The notes under the pieces are model-generated. The model saw only the letters and a list, made by a program, of their open reading frames with translations. It had not been told where the DNA came from and did no database searches. This document shows, in pieces, positions 1 to 7,600 of a stretch of DNA of 64,000 bases (its first letter is position 1; each line of letters starts with the position of its first letter). The translations under genes were made by a program, and so were the position numbers. Source of the stretch: Tessaracoccus sp. OH4464_COT-324 (GTDB lineage Bacteria; Actinomycetota; Actinomycetes; Propionibacteriales; Propionibacteriaceae); assembly GCF_003932855.1 (NCBI RefSeq), contig NZ_RQYZ01000008.1:1-64000 (forward strand), given 5' to 3'.

Positions 1-54
1 ATGCTCGAACTAGCCGCAGAACTACGCAAACAATTCGGCACCGATGACCAATAA
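1..54 (+). CDS. C-terminal end of an unidentified protein (cut by window edge)
   Basis: An open frame runs from the first base to a TAA at 52-54 and gives 17 residues (ending FGTDDQ). The ATG at position 1 is in frame, but the gene probably continues to the left, because the next start codon overlaps its end (ATG at 44), as in a translationally coupled pair. Codons such as CTA, GCA, AAA and CAA are commoner here than in the rest of the window. The product is not recognisable. Confidence 0.4.
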   Translation: MLELAAELRKQFGTDDQ

Positions 55-169
55 CACCCCCTGGTACACCACCGCCGCCATACTCGCGCTCATACTCGCG
101 GCACTCACCACCGTCGTGGGCACACGCCCCGCGTCTCGGGTGGAGCCGTCGGTGAGCGAGACCATTTAG
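44..169 (+). CDS. Small single-span membrane protein, 41 aa, unknown function
   Basis: The ORF starts at an ATG overlapping the end of the preceding frame and stops at TAG 167-169. About residues 10-27 are a hydrophobic stretch rich in Ala, Ile, Leu and Val, followed by a short polar tail, so one membrane span is likely. Codon choice (ATA, CTC, GCA) is less biased than in neighbouring genes, which could mean transferred DNA. No family is recognised. A holin-like or secretion accessory peptide would look similar, but nothing shows this. The gene ends 52 bases before the convergent mrp stop codon. Confidence 0.4.
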   Translation: MTNNTPWYTTAAILALILAALTTVVGTRPASRVEPSVSETI

Positions 170-221
170 AGAATCGCCGGATCCGGTGTGCCGCGCCCCG
201 GTATGACTTTCGAAACAGAGC

Positions 222-1373
222 CTAGGTCAGCAGGTTCAGCCGCTGCCCGACGAGTGAGGGCTTGCGCTCGATGAGCTCGGCGGCGAGTCCCACGATGGCC
301 TGTGCCGCCGGGTGCTGCGGCGCCGCGTCAACGATGGGCGTGCCGCGATCGCCGCCGGCGAGGAGCTGCTCGTCGAACGGCACCTGCGCCAGCAACTCCA
401 CCGGGTAACCCAGCCGCCCGGACAGCGCCTCCGCCACGAGCTCGCCGCCTCCCTGGCCGAACAGGTGGATGCGCTCGCTTTGTCCGCAGTGCGAGCAGGG
501 ATGCTCAAGCCACGCCATGTTCTCCACCACGCCGAGCACGCGCTGCTCCATGATGTGCGCCATCGTGCCCGCCCGCTCGGAAACCTCCGACGCAGCCAGC
601 TGCGGGGTCGTGACCACCAGCACCTCGGAGCCGGGGATCTTCTGGCCGAGACTCATCGCCACGTCACCCGTGCCCGGCGGCAGGTCGAGCAGCAGGTAGT
701 CGAGGTCGCCCCAGAACACGTCGCTCAGCAGCTGCGTGATCGCGCGGTCGAGGATCGGGCCACGCCACGCCACGACTTGGTCGCGCGAAGCCTTCAACAT
801 CCCCATGGAGATCACCTTGATCCCGGCCACTGCGGGCACCGGCATGATCATGTCGTCCACGACGGTGGGGCGCGCGTCGCCGAGCCCCAGCAGGTCGGGC
901 ACGGAGTGGCCGTAGATGTCGGCGTCGAGGATACCCACCTGGCGTCCGGCCTGGGCGAGAGCCACCGCGAGGTTCACCGTGATCGACGACTTGCCCACCC
1001 CGCCCTTGCCGGAGGCCACCGCGATCACCTTCGTCAGGTTGCCCGGCTGCGCGAACGGGATGACCTTCTCCGGGCGGCCGCCGCGCAGCAGGGACCGCAT
1101 CGCCTCGCGCTGCTCGTCGTTCATGACGCCCAGCTCCACGCTGACGCTCGTGACCCCCTCGATCGGTTCGACGGCGGCCCGCACCCGGCCGGTGATCTCC
1201 TCACGCATAGGGCAGCCGCCGACGGTGAGCAGCACGCGCACGTGCACCGCGCCCGAATCATCTGCGGTGATGTCGTCGACCATGCCCAGCTCGGTGATCG
1301 GGCGGCGGATCTCGGGATCCTCCACACCGTGCAGCGCCTGACGGACCAAGGGAATCAGCGGATGTTCACTCAC
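222..1373 (-). CDS. mrp: Mrp/NBP35-family iron-sulfur cluster carrier ATPase
   Basis: This is an Mrp/ApbC-type P-loop ATPase that carries or inserts Fe-S clusters in the cytosol. The N-terminal MIP18-like (DUF59) domain has the DPE and PITELGMV signature and a conserved CPMR cysteine. The ATPase domain has the deviant Walker A GKGGVGKSS, a DLPPGTGD motif, and a CSHC pair that binds the bridging cluster in this family. I chose the GTG at 1373 (start MSEHPLI); a TTG at 1409 would add 12 residues unlike the family. It is the last gene of a minus-strand run with the MgtE-CBS protein, the DUF1003 protein and a small membrane protein, an order I also recall from mycobacteria. Confidence 0.93.
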   Translation of the reverse strand: MSEHPLIPLVRQALHGVEDPEIRRPITELGMVDDITADDSGAVHVRVLLTVGGCPMREEITGRVRAAVEPIEGVTSVSVELGVMNDEQREAMRSLLRGGRPEKVIPFAQPGNLTKVIAVASGKGGVGKSSITVNLAVALAQAGRQVGILDADIYGHSVPDLLGLGDARPTVVDDMIMPVPAVAGIKVISMGMLKASRDQVVAWRGPILDRAITQLLSDVFWGDLDYLLLDLPPGTGDVAMSLGQKIPGSEVLVVTTPQLAASEVSERAGTMAHIMEQRVLGVVENMAWLEHPCSHCGQSERIHLFGQGGGELVAEALSGRLGYPVELLAQVPFDEQLLAGGDRGTPIVDAAPQHPAAQAIVGLAAELIERKPSLVGQRLNLLT

Positions 1374-1416
1374 CTGGCCAATTGTTCCATCTTCGGCACA
1401 TACTGCCAACGAGGGC

Positions 1417-1776
1417 CTACGAGCGCTCGTTCAGGTAGTCGCCTAGGAAGATGAACGACGCCGCCACCACGCCGAGCACCGGCACCTCGCCGAGCGCCGT
1501 GAACACCGCCAGCAGCGGCACCAGGATCAGCTTCAGCCCCAGCCGTTCACGCACCCCCAGCCGCTGCCGGGAGCCGGGGGCCAGCCAGAACCGCCACAGC
1601 AGCACATAGGCGACGACGAGCGCGGCCGCTGCGCCGGCGCCCACCCAACCCCGGCCCGCGATCACCCAGAGGGCGTAGGCGGCGGAGCCCAGCAGAAGCA
1701 GGTGGCCGCACAGGCTCACCACCGCGAACCAGCGCACTGTGGTGGGCGCATCGTCGATTCGATCAACGGGACTCAT
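1417..1776 (-). CDS. YrdB/DUF2568-like small integral membrane protein
   Basis: This 119-residue protein has four hydrophobic segments (about residues 12-32, 38-56, 70-90 and 95-112) and a W-x-F-x-x-x-P-G-S element between the second and third that resembles the WgxfvaPkA motif of the YrdB/DUF2568 family. The start is the ATG at 1776, which overlaps the last 14 bases of the upstream DUF1003 gene; the longer frame up to 1854 is only overlap. Function is unknown for the family. Translational coupling with its neighbours suggests it is co-expressed with them. Confidence 0.7.
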   Translation of the reverse strand: MSPVDRIDDAPTTVRWFAVVSLCGHLLLLGSAAYALWVIAGRGWVGAGAAAALVVAYVLLWRFWLAPGSRQRLGVRERLGLKLILVPLLAVFTALGEVPVLGVVAASFIFLGDYLNERS

Positions 1777-2269
1777 TGAGTTGCTCCAGCTTCTGGTCGA
1801 TGTGCTCCACGACGTCGCGCAGCTCACCGCGCAGCTCGGAGCGGACAAAATCACGGGTGGCGAGTTCGCCCAGGTGCATACGGATGGACGCGATCTCGCG
1901 GGCCAAGAAATCCATGTCGGCCCGTGACTGCGCAGCCAGGCGACGGTCCTCGTCGAGGCTGATCTTGTCGCGCACCTCCTGCCGGTTCTGCGCGAGCAGG
2001 ATCAGCGGCGCCGAATAGGATGCCTGCGTGGAGAAGAACAGGTTGAGCAGGATAAAAGGGTACGGATCCCACTTGAGCCCGAAGACGCCCACCAGGTTGA
2101 TCACCACCCACACGACGACGAAGACCGTCATGTACACCAGGAACTTCGCGGTGCCCATGAAACGCGCGAACCCCTCCGCGAACACCCCGAACTTCTCGGA
2201 GTCCATCTGCATCTTGGGGAAGAAAGAACGTCGTCTCGTGCGCGGCTTGGACAGATCGTTGTCAGCCAT
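1763..2269 (-). CDS. DUF1003 family membrane protein
   Basis: The protein has 168 residues. An Arg/Lys-rich N-terminus is followed by two membrane segments (about residues 40-60 and 72-95) separated by a loop with the WDPYPFILLN motif typical of DUF1003, then a charged helical C-terminal region (about 105-165) likely to form a coiled coil. Family function is unknown; in actinobacteria it is regularly found beside MgtE-N/CBS proteins, as here. The ATG overlaps the 3' end of that gene by 8 bases, so the two are probably translated in a coupled way. Confidence 0.88.
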   Translation of the reverse strand: MADNDLSKPRTRRRSFFPKMQMDSEKFGVFAEGFARFMGTAKFLVYMTVFVVVWVVINLVGVFGLKWDPYPFILLNLFFSTQASYSAPLILLAQNRQEVRDKISLDEDRRLAAQSRADMDFLAREIASIRMHLGELATRDFVRSELRGELRDVVEHIDQKLEQLNESR

Positions 2270-3536
2270 CGGTCACCGCCCCCCTATCGTCCGTCGGTAG
2301 TTCACCGTCCATCTGGTCCCCGCGCCAGTCGTCGGGCAGCATGTGGTCGAGCACATCATCGACGGTGACCGCGCCCACGAGCTGGCCGGCGTCGTTCACC
2401 ACGGGCGCAACCACGAGGTTGTAGGTGGCGAAGAACCGGCTCACCTTCGACAGCGGGTCGCCGGTGTGCAGCGGCTCCAGGTTCTCGTCCATCATCGCTG
2501 CCACCAGCAGCGTCGGCGCCTCCCTAAGCAGCCGCTGGCAGTGCACGGCACCCAAGTATCGGCCGGTGGGAGTCTCCAGCGGCGAGCGGCACACGAATAC
2601 CATCGACGCCAGCGCGGGAGTCAGCTCCTCGTTGCGGGCCCGCGCCAGCCCCTCGGCGACGGTGGCGTCGGTGCCCAGGATCACGGGTTCGGGCGTCATC
2701 ATGCCGCCTGCGGTGAACTCCCCGTACACCAGCAGCCGGCGCACGTCGGAGGCCTCCTCCGGCTCCATGTGCTCCAGCAAATCCTCCGCGACCGCGACGG
2801 GCAGGTCGCGGATCAGGTCGGCGGCATCGTCGGGATCCATTTCGCCCAGCACATCGGCGGCCCGCTCGGTGTCGAGGCCGGAGATGACCTTGATCTGCTC
2901 CTCCTCCGGCAGTTCCTCGATCGCCTCGGCGAGGGTCTCGTCGTCGAGGGCGTCGAGCACCTCATCGAGCTGCTTTTGGTCCATGTCGTGCAGCTCTTTA
3001 GCGACATCGGCGGGCTTCATGTCGGCGAACTCGGCAATCAGGTTGGCGGTGGTGCGCCCGGTGGAGGCGTGCAGCGCCGGGATCTCGCGCCAGCTGACCA
3101 CCTTCGGATCGGACTTCCCGCCGAAACCGAAGCGGCCGACGCGCGTCACGCGGCGCACCGCCACCTGGCTCAACTCCCACTGGTGGCTGCGCACCTCGGT
3201 CATGCTGACGTCGAGGATCTCCGCGGTGCCATCACCGCGCTCCAGCGGCAGATCGAACAGGTCGGCGGCGACGAGCAACTCACCCTCACGCCGCTGAAAC
3301 TTCCTGGTGTCGATGGTGCCCTGGATGGACACCTGGTCGGAACTGATGTGGTGCACGCGCACCATCGGAACGAAGATTCGCTGCCGAGCGAACAACTCGA
3401 CGACCAGGCCCTTCACGCGCGGCGGGCGCCCGTCGGAGCGGGCGAAACAGATGATGTCCTTCACCCTCCCCACCTGGGAGTCCGAGGCGTCCACCAGCGG
3501 CAGGCCGACGACGCGCGAAATAAACACCTGAGCCAT
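2262..3536 (-). CDS. MgtE N-terminal/CBS domain protein with PRC-barrel-like N-terminus (no channel domain)
   Basis: This 424-residue protein has a PRC-barrel-like region (about 1-75), a second beta-rich region (80-155), an acidic MgtE intracellular N domain of helical repeats (about 165-275, many Asp/Glu-rich ELPEEE and MDPDDAAD motifs), and a CBS pair (about 285-400). In MgtE channels the N and CBS domains sense magnesium, but the membrane domain is absent here. It therefore acts as a soluble sensor or regulatory partner, perhaps of the DUF1003 membrane protein. An ATG start is preceded at exactly 7 nt by a TAGATT hexamer, which indicates a leaderless transcript. It is the first gene of the operon ending with mrp. 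Confidence 0.88.
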   Translation of the reverse strand: MAQVFISRVVGLPLVDASDSQVGRVKDIICFARSDGRPPRVKGLVVELFARQRIFVPMVRVHHISSDQVSIQGTIDTRKFQRREGELLVAADLFDLPLERGDGTAEILDVSMTEVRSHQWELSQVAVRRVTRVGRFGFGGKSDPKVVSWREIPALHASTGRTTANLIAEFADMKPADVAKELHDMDQKQLDEVLDALDDETLAEAIEELPEEEQIKVISGLDTERAADVLGEMDPDDAADLIRDLPVAVAEDLLEHMEPEEASDVRRLLVYGEFTAGGMMTPEPVILGTDATVAEGLARARNEELTPALASMVFVCRSPLETPTGRYLGAVHCQRLLREAPTLLVAAMMDENLEPLHTGDPLSKVSRFFATYNLVVAPVVNDAGQLVGAVTVDDVLDHMLPDDWRGDQMDGELPTDDRGAVTDG

Positions 3537-3543
3537 ATCGCCT

Positions 3544-3549
3544 AATCTA
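3544..3549 (-). promoter_or_regulatory. -10 element (TAGATT), leaderless start of the MgtE-CBS/mrp operon
   Basis: TAGATT on the minus strand ends 7 nt before the ATG at 3536, which places transcription initiation at or next to the start codon. No Shine-Dalgarno sequence is visible. The same 7-nt geometry recurs at several genes in the window. Confidence 0.6.
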
Positions 3550-3599
3550 CCGGCCTGCCGCTGGATAGCCTAGATACCGACACCTAGGACGGGGCAGAC

Positions 3600-4211
3600 A
3601 TGAGCGAAGCACACTGGGACGAGCGCTACCGGGCCGAGGGGGCCCGCTACGGCACCGAGCCGAACACGTTTCTGCGCGACAACGCGCACTTCCTCCGACC
3701 GAACTCGCGGGTGCTGTGCGTCGGCGACGGGGAGGGCCGCAACGGCGTCCACCTCGCGGGGCTGGGACACCGGGTGGTGAGCCTCGACCAGTCGAGCGTC
3801 GGCCTGGCCAAGGCGCGCGAACTGGCGGCCAGCCGCGGGGTCGAACTGGAGACGTGGCACGTCGGGCTCGAACACTACGTCGGCTTCGGGGAAGCGCCCG
3901 AGCCCTGGGACGGGATCGTCTTCATCTTCGTGCACCTGGCGCCCGAGCTGCGCGCCGCCGTGGCGCGGGAACTGACCCGCCAGTGCGCTCCCGGCGCGGT
4001 GCTGTTGTGGGAGTCCTTTTCGCCCGCGCAGCGCCAACTCTCCAGCGGCGGACCGCACGACATATCCCGGCTCACTACCAGGGCAGACCTGGCGGAAACC
4101 TGGGCCGACGGGTGGCGGCTGGACGTGCGCATCGTCGAGCGGGTGCTCAAAGAAGGCTACGGCCACGATGGCCTGGCCGCGGTGGTCCAGGCCATCGGGC
4201 TGCGCAACTAA
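3600..4211 (+). CDS. Class I SAM-dependent methyltransferase (tellurite/thiol methyltransferase-like)
   Basis: The 203-residue protein starts MSEAHWDERY, the HWDxRY opening common in TehB/TPMT-like and related small methyltransferases. The SAM-binding Rossmann motif is VLCVGDGEGRNG (about residues 38-49), followed by the acidic strand-2 residue in VVSLDQS. A DGIVFIF strand fits motif IV. The substrate cannot be told from sequence; small metalloid or thiol substrates are typical for the family. It converges with the FKBP lipoprotein gene, with only 10 bases between the two stop codons, so transcripts from the two strands overlap. Confidence 0.8.
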   Translation: MSEAHWDERYRAEGARYGTEPNTFLRDNAHFLRPNSRVLCVGDGEGRNGVHLAGLGHRVVSLDQSSVGLAKARELAASRGVELETWHVGLEHYVGFGEAPEPWDGIVFIFVHLAPELRAAVARELTRQCAPGAVLLWESFSPAQRQLSSGGPHDISRLTTRADLAETWADGWRLDVRIVERVLKEGYGHDGLAAVVQAIGLRN

Positions 4212-4221
4212 TCAACGACGA

Positions 4222-4803
4222 TCACATCGGCTGCGCGGCCACCAGGTCGCAGACGAAGATCAGGGTCTCGTTCGGGCCGATCGCGTCGCCGGCACCGGCC
4301 GGGCCATAGCCGAGCTGCGGTGGGATGATGATGCGCCGACGGCCGCCGACCTTCATGCCGAGAAGACCCTCGTCCCAGCCCTCGATCACCATGCCCCGGC
4401 CCAGGACGAATTGGAAGGGCTCGCGCGGCCAAGAAGAGTCGAACTCCTCGCCGGTGCTCCACGCCACCCCGGAGTAATGCACGGTCAGCACATCGCCAGC
4501 CTTGGCCTCCGCACCCTCACCCACGATCTCGTCCTCGATCTTGAGTTCGGCGGGGGGATCCCCCGCAGGTTTCTCAATCTTCGGCGGCTTCCGGTCGCCC
4601 AGGACCTCGCTCACGCTGCCGGGCTTCTGCGGCTCCTGCGGGGCAGGCGCGCTCTCCTGAGGCATCGCCTGCTCGCTCGCTGCGGCGGACTCGCTCGCCT
4701 CGGGCTGGGCAGAGGCGGACGATGCTGGGGGGCGCTTCTCAGCGGAGCAAGCCGCCAGCAGGCCGGCGGCCAGCACGCCGGTCAGGAGAACGCGGCGCTT
4801 CAT
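4222..4803 (-). CDS. FKBP-type peptidyl-prolyl isomerase, lipoprotein
   Basis: The 193-residue protein has a lipoprotein signal peptide with lipobox LAAC (Cys19), an Ala/Pro/Glu-rich linker (about 20-85), and a C-terminal FKBP domain (about 90-192). The FKBP signature residues are present: VHYSGVAWSTGEEFDSSW, the VIEGWDEGLLGMKVGG core and the GYGPAGAGDAIGPNETLIF strand. It should isomerise X-Pro bonds in proteins folding outside the membrane. It starts at an ATG that overlaps the stop of the upstream cytosolic FKBP (ATGA), so the two are translated as a pair for the two sides of the membrane. Confidence 0.93.
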   Translation of the reverse strand: MKRRVLLTGVLAAGLLAACSAEKRPPASSASAQPEASESAAASEQAMPQESAPAPQEPQKPGSVSEVLGDRKPPKIEKPAGDPPAELKIEDEIVGEGAEAKAGDVLTVHYSGVAWSTGEEFDSSWPREPFQFVLGRGMVIEGWDEGLLGMKVGGRRRIIIPPQLGYGPAGAGDAIGPNETLIFVCDLVAAQPM

Positions 4804-5171
4804 CGCTGCACCTCCACCAGGTCGCAGACGAACACCAGCGTCTCGTTCGGGCGAATCACGCCGCCCGCCCCGAACTCGCCGTAGCCGAGATGCGGCGGAA
4901 TAGTGATGCGCCGACGACCGCCCACCTTCATCCCCGCGATGCCCTGATCCCAGCCGGCGATCACTTCACCGGCGCCGAGCCGAAACGACAGCGGCTGCCC
5001 GCGATCCCAGGACGCGTCGAACTGCTTGTGGTCGCTCCACGCGACACCGACGTAGTGCACGAGGACGCGGTCACCCGGCTTTGCCTCCTCTCCCTCGCCG
5101 ACGACGAGGTCATCAAGGACCAGATCGGTGGGGGCCGAAGCATCCGGTATTTCAACAAGTGGCTTTTCCAT
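4800..5171 (-). CDS. FKBP-type peptidyl-prolyl isomerase, cytosolic
   Basis: This 123-residue single-domain FKBP has VLVHYVGVAWSDHKQFDASW, VIAGWDQGIAGMKVGG and GYGEFGAGGVIRPNE elements that match the isomerase active site. It has no signal peptide, so it acts in the cytosol on proline isomerisation during folding. I placed the start at the ATG at 5171: a TAGGCT hexamer stands 7 nt upstream and the family similarity begins a few residues later, so the longer frame to 5462 is not coding. Its stop overlaps the start of the lipoprotein FKBP, to which it is closely similar, so a local duplication is likely. Confidence 0.92.
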   Translation of the reverse strand: MEKPLVEIPDASAPTDLVLDDLVVGEGEEAKPGDRVLVHYVGVAWSDHKQFDASWDRGQPLSFRLGAGEVIAGWDQGIAGMKVGGRRRITIPPHLGYGEFGAGGVIRPNETLVFVCDLVEVQR

Positions 5172-5178
5172 GCTGTCC

Positions 5179-5184
5179 AGCCTA
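5179..5184 (-). promoter_or_regulatory. -10 element (TAGGCT), leaderless start of the FKBP pair
   Basis: TAGGCT on the minus strand ends 7 nt before the ATG at 5171; no ribosome-binding sequence lies between. It fixes the start codon of the cytosolic FKBP. Confidence 0.6.
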
Positions 5185-5252
5185 TCCGAGGGCCCAGCCG
5201 GGCGAGAACCGCGAAAACTATGGCTGCCGCTCGGGGCCGCATCGCCACTGGG

Positions 5253-5258
5253 TAGGTT
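5253..5258 (+). promoter_or_regulatory. -10 element (TAGGTT), leaderless start of the alpha/beta hydrolase
   Basis: TAGGTT ends 7 nt before the ATG at 5266, in a region divergent from the FKBP promoter 70 bases away. The interval has no Shine-Dalgarno sequence. Confidence 0.6.
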
Positions 5259-5265
5259 TGTTCTC

Positions 5266-6114
5266 ATGGAACTCACCTGGCATGTGTACAACCCGGACAG
5301 CGAAGCCAATCGCATTCTCGTCCTCGGCGGTTCCCTTGGCGGCGACACCACCCACCAGTGGGAGCAAGTCGCGGGGCACCTCGCCGACGATGCGCTCATC
5401 GTTTTCACCCATCTGCCCGGACAGGGCATGGGCGACGTGTGGGATGATACCGTCGAACCCACGATGGAGAACGTGGCCAGCGCGTTCGCAGAGACGGTGA
5501 GGAAGGTTCAGCAGCTGCGGCCCGGCGCTCCCACTTTCGTCGGCGGGCTATCCCTGACCGGAGCGCTCGCCATGTACCTGGCCAGGGACATGGCCGATGA
5601 ACTGGCGGGTGTGATCGTTGTCGCCTCGGCGGCCACCGTCGGTACCTCCCCGGAGGCCTGGGAGGAGCGCGCCCGGCTTGTGGAGGAGAAAGGCACTGTG
5701 GCGCTTGTCGAGGACGCCCAGCGCCGCTGGTTCCGCCGCGACTACATTGCGGAGGAACCAGGCAAGGTAGCGGCGATCATGGAGGGCCTGGCCGCAGCCG
5801 ACGATCATTCCTACGCCCAGCTGTGCCGCTGCCTCGCCACCCACGACCTGCGCGGCGACCTCGACCGCATCTATACGCCGATGCTTCTCGTCGCCAGCGA
5901 GCACGACGTGTCCACCCCGATGGGCGATGTCGAACTGGTGCTGACCTCCGCGCCGGGCGCGGACATGCGCATCGTGCCCGACGTGGCCCATATGATCACG
6001 GTCGCCGCCCCCGGCACCGTCGCGGACATCATCCGCGGATTCTTCCGCAGGCTTAAGCAGGAGCACTGGTCGGTCTACGACGTCACCGAGGGCGACACCA
6101 GGCTGGGTCACTGA
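5266..6114 (+). CDS. Alpha/beta hydrolase (3-oxoadipate enol-lactonase/PcaD-like)
   Basis: The 282-residue protein has an alpha/beta-hydrolase fold. The nucleophile elbow is GGLSLTG (Ser near residue 95), the acid is in SEHDVSTP and the His in VAHMIT, giving a Ser-Asp-His triad in the expected order. Overall layout resembles enol-lactone hydrolases of the PcaD type, but no other beta-ketoadipate gene is nearby, so the substrate is open. Start choice: the ATG at 5266 sits 7 nt after a -10 hexamer, and the protein then begins just before the first beta strand. It converges with the aminopeptidase gene. Confidence 0.8.
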   Translation: MELTWHVYNPDSEANRILVLGGSLGGDTTHQWEQVAGHLADDALIVFTHLPGQGMGDVWDDTVEPTMENVASAFAETVRKVQQLRPGAPTFVGGLSLTGALAMYLARDMADELAGVIVVASAATVGTSPEAWEERARLVEEKGTVALVEDAQRRWFRRDYIAEEPGKVAAIMEGLAAADDHSYAQLCRCLATHDLRGDLDRIYTPMLLVASEHDVSTPMGDVELVLTSAPGADMRIVPDVAHMITVAAPGTVADIIRGFFRRLKQEHWSVYDVTEGDTRLGH

Positions 6115-6127
6115 AACCGGCAGGGCC

Positions 6128-6152
6128 GGCCGGGGGTCAACGGCCCCCGGCC
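6128..6152. terminator. Convergent terminator hairpin, hydrolase/pepP
   Basis: GGCCGGGGG pairs with CCCCCGGCC around a 7-base loop. It lies across the last codons of the minus-strand aminopeptidase gene and just after the plus-strand hydrolase. There is no clear T-run, so I rate it as a possible bidirectional terminator. Confidence 0.5.
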
Positions 6153-7558
6153 AGCCAGGCCTCCACATCGTCGGGCTCGCTGGGGAAAGCCTCGCTCAGG
6201 ACCACCGGGTCGCCGTCGGTGATGAGCACGTCGTCCTCAATGCGCACCCCGATGCCGCGGTACTCCTCAGGAACCAGCAGGTCAGTGGACTTGAAGTAGA
6301 TGCCCGGCTCGACCGTGACGATCATTCCCGGGCGCAACACACCCTCGCGGTAGTCGTGCGCGGAGGCGTGGGCGCAGTCGTGCACATCCAGGCCCAGGTG
6401 GTGCGAGGTGCCGTGCACCATCCAGCGGCGATGATAGCCGCCGTCCTCCGCCAGCGACTCGTCGACGCTGACCGGCAGGAGGCCCAACTCCGCCAGGAAC
6501 TCCGCCACGACGCGCACCGCCGCCTTGTGCACGTTCGCCCACGGCTCGCCGGCACGACAGGCGGCGATGCCCGCCCGCTGAGCCTTGAGCACCGCCTCGT
6601 AGACGCGGCGCTGCGGGCCAGTGAACTTGCCGCCCACGGGCAGCGTGCGGGTGATGTCGGCGGTGTACAGGGTGTTCACCTCCACGCCTGCATCTAGCAG
6701 CAGCAGGTCCCCCTCGCGCAGGTCGCCGTCGTTGCGGATCCAGTGCAGCGTGTTGGCGTGGTCGCCGCCGGCGGCAATGGTGTCGTAGCCGACGGCGTTG
6801 CCGAGATGGCGGGCATGCAGTGCGAAGACGCCCTCGACCCAGCGTTCGCCGCGGCCGTTGGCCACAGCGTTTGGCAGCTCGCGGACCACCGCGTCGAACC
6901 CGACCTTCGTCGCGGCGACCGCGCGGGACATCTCGCCCACCTCAAACTCGTCCTTCACGAAGCGCTGCGACGAGCAGACGCGCATCAGCTCGGCATCGTC
7001 GGCATCCTCCTGGCCGCGCAGCCGATCCACCAGCTCGGTGACTGCAGGGTCGGCCTCGCGGATCACGAGCAGCCGCTCCGCCCCGGCCAGGTGCTCCTCC
7101 AGGGAACGGATGTCTCGGCACTCCAAACCGGTGGCCGCAGCCATCTCATCCAGGGAATCGCGCTGACCCACCCACATCTCGCCGTAGCGGGCATCCGCGT
7201 AGAACTCGCGGTCGGTGCGAGGCGCGCGTGGCCGGAAGAACAGGATGGCGCTGTCGTCGCGCAGCACCAGCGCCGCGTCGGGCTCTCGGTCCTCGCCCAG
7301 GCCCGTGTAGTAGGCGAAAGCAGTGTGCGGGCGGAAGCGGTAATCGGTGTCGTTGGCGCGCACCTTGAGAGGCCCGGCTGCCAGGACCAGCGTCGCGCCC
7401 GGGAACTCCTCGACCAACCGCTTCCGGCGCGTCGCTGCCCACGGCGCGCTGGGCAGCTCGTTGGGCAGCTCGGCGGGGTACGGAGCCCAGTCGGAGACGA
7501 TGAACTTCTTGAACTGCTCGGAGAAGGGGTCACGGCGGTTGGCGTTGGAGTCACTCAT
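6137..7558 (-). CDS. pepP: Xaa-Pro aminopeptidase (M24B family)
   Basis: The 473-residue protein has an N-terminal AMP_N domain (about 35-180) and a C-terminal pita-bread metallopeptidase domain (about 215-460). Dinuclear-metal ligands are visible in order: Asp in LLLDAGVE, Asp in ADITRTLP, His in HGTSHHLGLDVHD, Glu in VTVEPGIYF and Glu in GVRIEDDVLI. It removes an N-terminal residue preceding proline, in the cytosol. Length is typical. The ATG start lies 7 nt after a TACACT hexamer, implying a leaderless message. Confidence 0.95.
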   Translation of the reverse strand: MSDSNANRRDPFSEQFKKFIVSDWAPYPAELPNELPSAPWAATRRKRLVEEFPGATLVLAAGPLKVRANDTDYRFRPHTAFAYYTGLGEDREPDAALVLRDDSAILFFRPRAPRTDREFYADARYGEMWVGQRDSLDEMAAATGLECRDIRSLEEHLAGAERLLVIREADPAVTELVDRLRGQEDADDAELMRVCSSQRFVKDEFEVGEMSRAVAATKVGFDAVVRELPNAVANGRGERWVEGVFALHARHLGNAVGYDTIAAGGDHANTLHWIRNDGDLREGDLLLLDAGVEVNTLYTADITRTLPVGGKFTGPQRRVYEAVLKAQRAGIAACRAGEPWANVHKAAVRVVAEFLAELGLLPVSVDESLAEDGGYHRRWMVHGTSHHLGLDVHDCAHASAHDYREGVLRPGMIVTVEPGIYFKSTDLLVPEEYRGIGVRIEDDVLITDGDPVVLSEAFPSEPDDVEAWLAGGR

Positions 7559-7565
7559 GATCGCC

Positions 7566-7571
7566 AGTGTA
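7566..7571 (-). promoter_or_regulatory. -10 element (TACACT), leaderless start of pepP
   Basis: TACACT on the minus strand ends 7 nt before the pepP ATG at 7558; no Shine-Dalgarno sequence is present. Confidence 0.6.
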
Positions 7572-7600
7572 GGCTGTGGCCGCGCGGGCGGCCCAACGCG

